Part shown: positions 6,607 to 7,799 of the stretch, one piece after another
Layout of the letters: every line of letters begins with the position of its first letter
How positions within the stretch are numbered: the stretch's first letter is position 1
Assembly (NCBI GenBank): GCA_947306025.1
Contig: CAMZFJ010000071.1
Location: 1-7,799, forward strand
DNA from: an uncultured Fibrobacter sp.
GTDB taxonomy: Bacteria; Fibrobacterota; Fibrobacteria; Fibrobacterales; Fibrobacteraceae
Direction of reading: 5' to 3'
Length of the DNA stretch: 7,799 nucleotides
The notes under the pieces: generated by a model
Seen by the model: only the letters and a program-made list of their open reading frames with translations
Databases searched by the model: none
What the model was told of the DNA's origin: nothing
Position numbers and translations under genes: made by a program

Positions 6607-6680
6607 GTCATCCTGAACGCAGTGAAGGATCCGGTGCGGTGCTTGTCGATTCAACTCATCGGCTCCGCCTCCAAGATGAC
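6607..6680. repeat. 74-bp palindromic element bounded by GTCATC and GATGAC
   Basis: Terminal GTCATC (6607-6612) is inverted as GATGAC (6675-6680). The left part, GTCATCCTGAACGC then AGTGAAGGATCCGG, folds as ATCCT/AGGAT with an inner AC/GT pair set across tandem G-A mismatches. The right end adjoins ATGAC-CCAC-GTCAT (6676-6689). It shares its ends with the element at 4202-4243. It resembles non-autonomous dispersed repeats; no transposase is present. Confidence 0.5.
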
Positions 6681-6699
6681 CCACGTCATAAAGCTCATC

Positions 6700-6726
6700 G
6701 CTCAAAGGGGCGTAGCCCCGACCTCA
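6700..6726 (+). repeat. 27-nt structured repeat, right copy
   Basis: GCTCAAAGG, 11 nt, GACCTCA; the core GGGGC-GTA-GCCCC is a perfect 5-bp triloop hairpin. It is the inverted partner of 4105-4131. A 9-bp direct repeat AAAGCTCAT (6690-6698 and 6726-6734) brackets it, overlapping its last base. No T-run follows the hairpin. Confidence 0.6.
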
Positions 6727-6738
6727 AAGCTCATGCCC

Positions 6739-6780
6739 ACTAACCATTGACTATTGACCAATGACCATTGACTAATAACC
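6739..6780 (+). repeat. Six-unit 7-nt tandem repeat (A[TA]TGAC[CT])
   Basis: Units in order are ACTAACC, ATTGACT, ATTGACC, AATGACC, ATTGACT and AATAACC, which fill 42 bp exactly with no spacer. It lies upstream of the rplM promoter region. It may be a simple-sequence tract or an array of binding sites; nothing decides between these. Confidence 0.6.
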
Positions 6781-6791
6781 CTAAAAAACTA

Positions 6792-6821
6792 TATCAATTG
6801 CTATAATTTGTATAATTGATA
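6792..6821. promoter_or_regulatory. A/T inverted repeat enclosing two TATAAT hexamers
   Basis: TATCAATT (6792-6799) is inverted as AATTGATA (6814-6821). TATAAT occurs at 6802-6807 and 6811-6816, the second preceded by TG. No -35 matches either at usual spacing. It could be an operator or a second, weaker start site for the ribosomal operon. Confidence 0.3.
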
Positions 6822-6850
6822 GAATGATAAAAGCCTAAAAATAGCGCTTT

Positions 6851-6904
6851 TTCTTAAAAAACAACTTTTTTACCCTTGAACCTTCCCGTAAATGCATCTA
6901 TATT
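6851..6904 (+). promoter_or_regulatory. rplM-rpsI promoter with UP-like element
   Basis: TTGAAC (6876-6881) and TATATT (6899-6904) are separated by exactly 17 bp, a sound sigma-70-type pair. The predicted start is near 6911. Just upstream, A6 and T6 runs (6856-6861, 6866-6871) fall at about -55 to -40, where UP elements of ribosomal promoters bind the alpha subunit. A GTAAAT/ATTTAC inverted repeat (6888-6907) overlaps the -10 region. Confidence 0.6.
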
Positions 6905-6918
6905 TACCCTGCTTTTCT

Positions 6919-6936
6919 CGGGGCGACTGTGCCCTG
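6919..6936 (+). ncRNA. Stem-loop in the rplM 5' leader (possible autoregulatory leader)
   Basis: CGGGGC (6919-6924) pairs with GCCCTG (6931-6936) around a 6-nt GACTGT loop, with one G-U pair. In the predicted leader of about 51 nt it lies 14 nt before the AGAGG ribosome binding site. L13 operons are autoregulated through leader structures in several bacteria, so this is a reasonable candidate, but one short hairpin is weak evidence. Confidence 0.35.
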
Positions 6937-6961
6937 GAATTTCACTCACTAGAGGATTTAC

Positions 6962-7390
6962 ATGAAGACCATTACGGTAAACCCGAAGACTGTCTCCCGC
7001 AAGTGGAAGCTTGTGGATGCAGCTGACAAGCCGATGGGACGCGTTGCAAGCGAAGTTGCTCGTCTCCTCATGGGCAAGCATAAGGCCATCTATTCCCCGA
7101 ACGTCGATACTGGCGACTTCGTGGTTGTTATCAACGCTGAAAAGGTTGCTGTTTCCGGCAACAAGGCTCTCCAGAAGCAGTATTTCCACCACACCGGTCA
7201 CATCGCCGGTGAACGTTGGATCAACTTTGCCGACCTTTTGGCAAAGCACCCGACTGCTCCGCTCGAAGCTGCCATTTGGGGCATGCTCCCGCACAGCGCT
7301 CTTGGCCACAAGATGATCAAGAAGCTCAAGATTTTTGCAGGTGCCGAACATCCGTTCGCTGCCCAGAAACCCGAAGTCGTAGAACTTTAA
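6962..7390 (+). CDS. rplM: 50S ribosomal protein L13
   Basis: This 142-residue protein has the normal length for bacterial L13, an early-assembling 23S rRNA-binding protein of the large subunit. Recognisable blocks are KWKLVDAADKPMGRVASEVA (14-33), GKHKAIYSPNVDTGDFVVVI (38-57), FHHTGH (75-80), WGMLPHSALGHKMIKKLKIF (106-125) and AGAEHPF (126-132). The ATG follows AGAGG (6951-6955) at a normal distance. Unlike the array genes next to it, codon use is the GC-balanced type of a highly expressed gene. It is followed after 18 bp by rpsI, the conserved L13-S9 pair, driven by the promoter at 6876-6904. Confidence 0.98.
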   Translation: MKTITVNPKTVSRKWKLVDAADKPMGRVASEVARLLMGKHKAIYSPNVDTGDFVVVINAEKVAVSGNKALQKQYFHHTGHIAGERWINFADLLAKHPTAPLEAAIWGMLPHSALGHKMIKKLKIFAGAEHPFAAQKPEVVEL

Positions 7391-7408
7391 TTTAGAACGG
7401 AGAAAACT

Positions 7409-7799
7409 ATGGCTACAGCAAAGAATAAGAAGATCTACCGCGGCACTGGCCGTCGCAAGAACGCCATCGCCGCTGTGATCCTGAAGCCGGGTTCCGGCAA
7501 GCGCACTATCAATGGTCGTGATTTCAAGGATTACTTCCATTCTGAAGTGCAGAACATGATTGCTAACCTTCCGTTCGCCATCCTCGGCAACGCGGAAGAA
7601 TGGGACGTCGAAGTTACCGCTCGTGGCGGTGGCATCGCTGGCCAGATGGGCGCAGTCCGTCTCGGCATCTCCCGCGCACTCGTTGCTAACGACGCAGAAG
7701 TGAAGCCGGCTCTCAAGAAGGAAGGCCTCATGACTCGTGACGCCCGTGCCGTTGAACGTAAGAAGTTCGGCCGCAAGAAGGCTCGTAAGCACTTCCAGT
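7409..7799 (+). CDS. rpsI: 30S ribosomal protein S9 (lacks about the last four codons at the right edge)
   Basis: I translated this frame from the ATG at 7409, which follows CGGAG (GGAG at 7399-7402) and lies 18 bp after rplM. The 130 visible residues include GTGRRKNAIAAV (12-23), GGGIAGQMGAVRLGISRAL (73-91) and GLMTRDARAVERKKFGRKKA (106-125), all typical of S9. The protein lies in the head of the small subunit, and its C-terminal tail reaches the P-site tRNA. The sequence stops after HFQ; S9 normally ends in a residue plus SKR, so only this tip and the stop codon are missing. It is co-transcribed with rplM. Confidence 0.98.
   Translation, partial: MATAKNKKIYRGTGRRKNAIAAVILKPGSGKRTINGRDFKDYFHSEVQNMIANLPFAILGNAEEWDVEVTARGGGIAGQMGAVRLGISRALVANDAEVKPALKKEGLMTRDARAVERKKFGRKKARKHFQ

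Larger units (their letters stand above)
6459..6961. other. 500-bp non-coding region between divergent array and ribosomal operon
   Basis: No credible gene lies here. From left to right it holds the A/T-rich upstream region of copy C (6459-6560), a GTCATCC-type element (6607-6680), the 27-nt structured repeat (6700-6726), a heptamer tandem repeat (6739-6780), an A/T inverted repeat (6792-6821) and the rplM promoter and leader (from about 6851). A small plus-strand open frame at 6565-6750 runs through these repeats and is not believable as a gene. Confidence 0.6.

Noticed and set aside
4105..6726. Array read as a composite transposon because inverted 27-nt repeats flank it
   Set aside because: No transposase, target-site duplication or longer terminal repeat is visible; the flanking elements look like dispersed hairpin repeats, so only association is claimed.
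6854..7792. Long open frame of 312 codons on the minus strand opposite rplM and rpsI
   Set aside because: It lies antisense to two certain ribosomal genes, has no ribosome binding site or recognisable motif, and is explained by the codon bias of those genes.

Overview
The window reads as a piece of a Gram-negative chromosome, most likely from Fibrobacter or a close relative (phylum Fibrobacterota). This is inferred from protein style and from the many short palindromic repeats between genes, not from a database match. It holds eight protein genes, two of them cut by the window ends. There is no tRNA, rRNA, CRISPR array or recognisable transposase.

Left part (1-4038). A polysaccharide co-polymerase or Wzc-type gene runs leftward off the window (524 to 1). 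It diverges from a large rightward gene (597-2891) encoding an SppA-type signal peptide peptidase. That protein carries both catalytic residues of the S49 family, but its N-terminus is a secreted region of about 220 residues that looks like an outer-membrane beta-barrel of the PorV/UPF0164 style. The two genes share a 72-bp gap with a symmetrical -10-like TATTATA. After an 88-bp gap with two GC hairpins, one of which contains the ribosome binding site, comes a CNNM/CBS membrane protein (2980-4038).

Middle (4039-6458). A repeat-rich stretch of about 300 bp lies between converging genes. It is followed by three leftward tandem copies of one secreted-protein gene of about 220 codons (4334-5011, 5065-5742, 5796-6458). 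The stop-to-stop period is exactly 731 bp. The family is not one I recognise. The copies are almost identical at the DNA level at their ends and diverged in the middle, which suggests duplication followed by gene conversion. A structured 27-nt hairpin repeat occurs once on each side of the array, in opposite orientations, and its stem shows compensatory changes.

Right part (6459-7799). About 500 bp of non-coding DNA holds more palindromic repeats, a 7-nt tandem repeat and a good sigma-70-type promoter with an A/T-rich UP-like segment. This promoter drives rplM (L13) and rpsI (S9), the usual conserved pair; rpsI lacks only about its last four codons.

The left half is cell-envelope biology (polysaccharide export, envelope proteolysis, membrane transport), the middle is an accessory secreted family, and the right end is core translation. 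Nothing shows these blocks to be one functional system. The most unusual items are the barrel-peptidase fusion, the homogenised secreted array and the covarying hairpin repeat.
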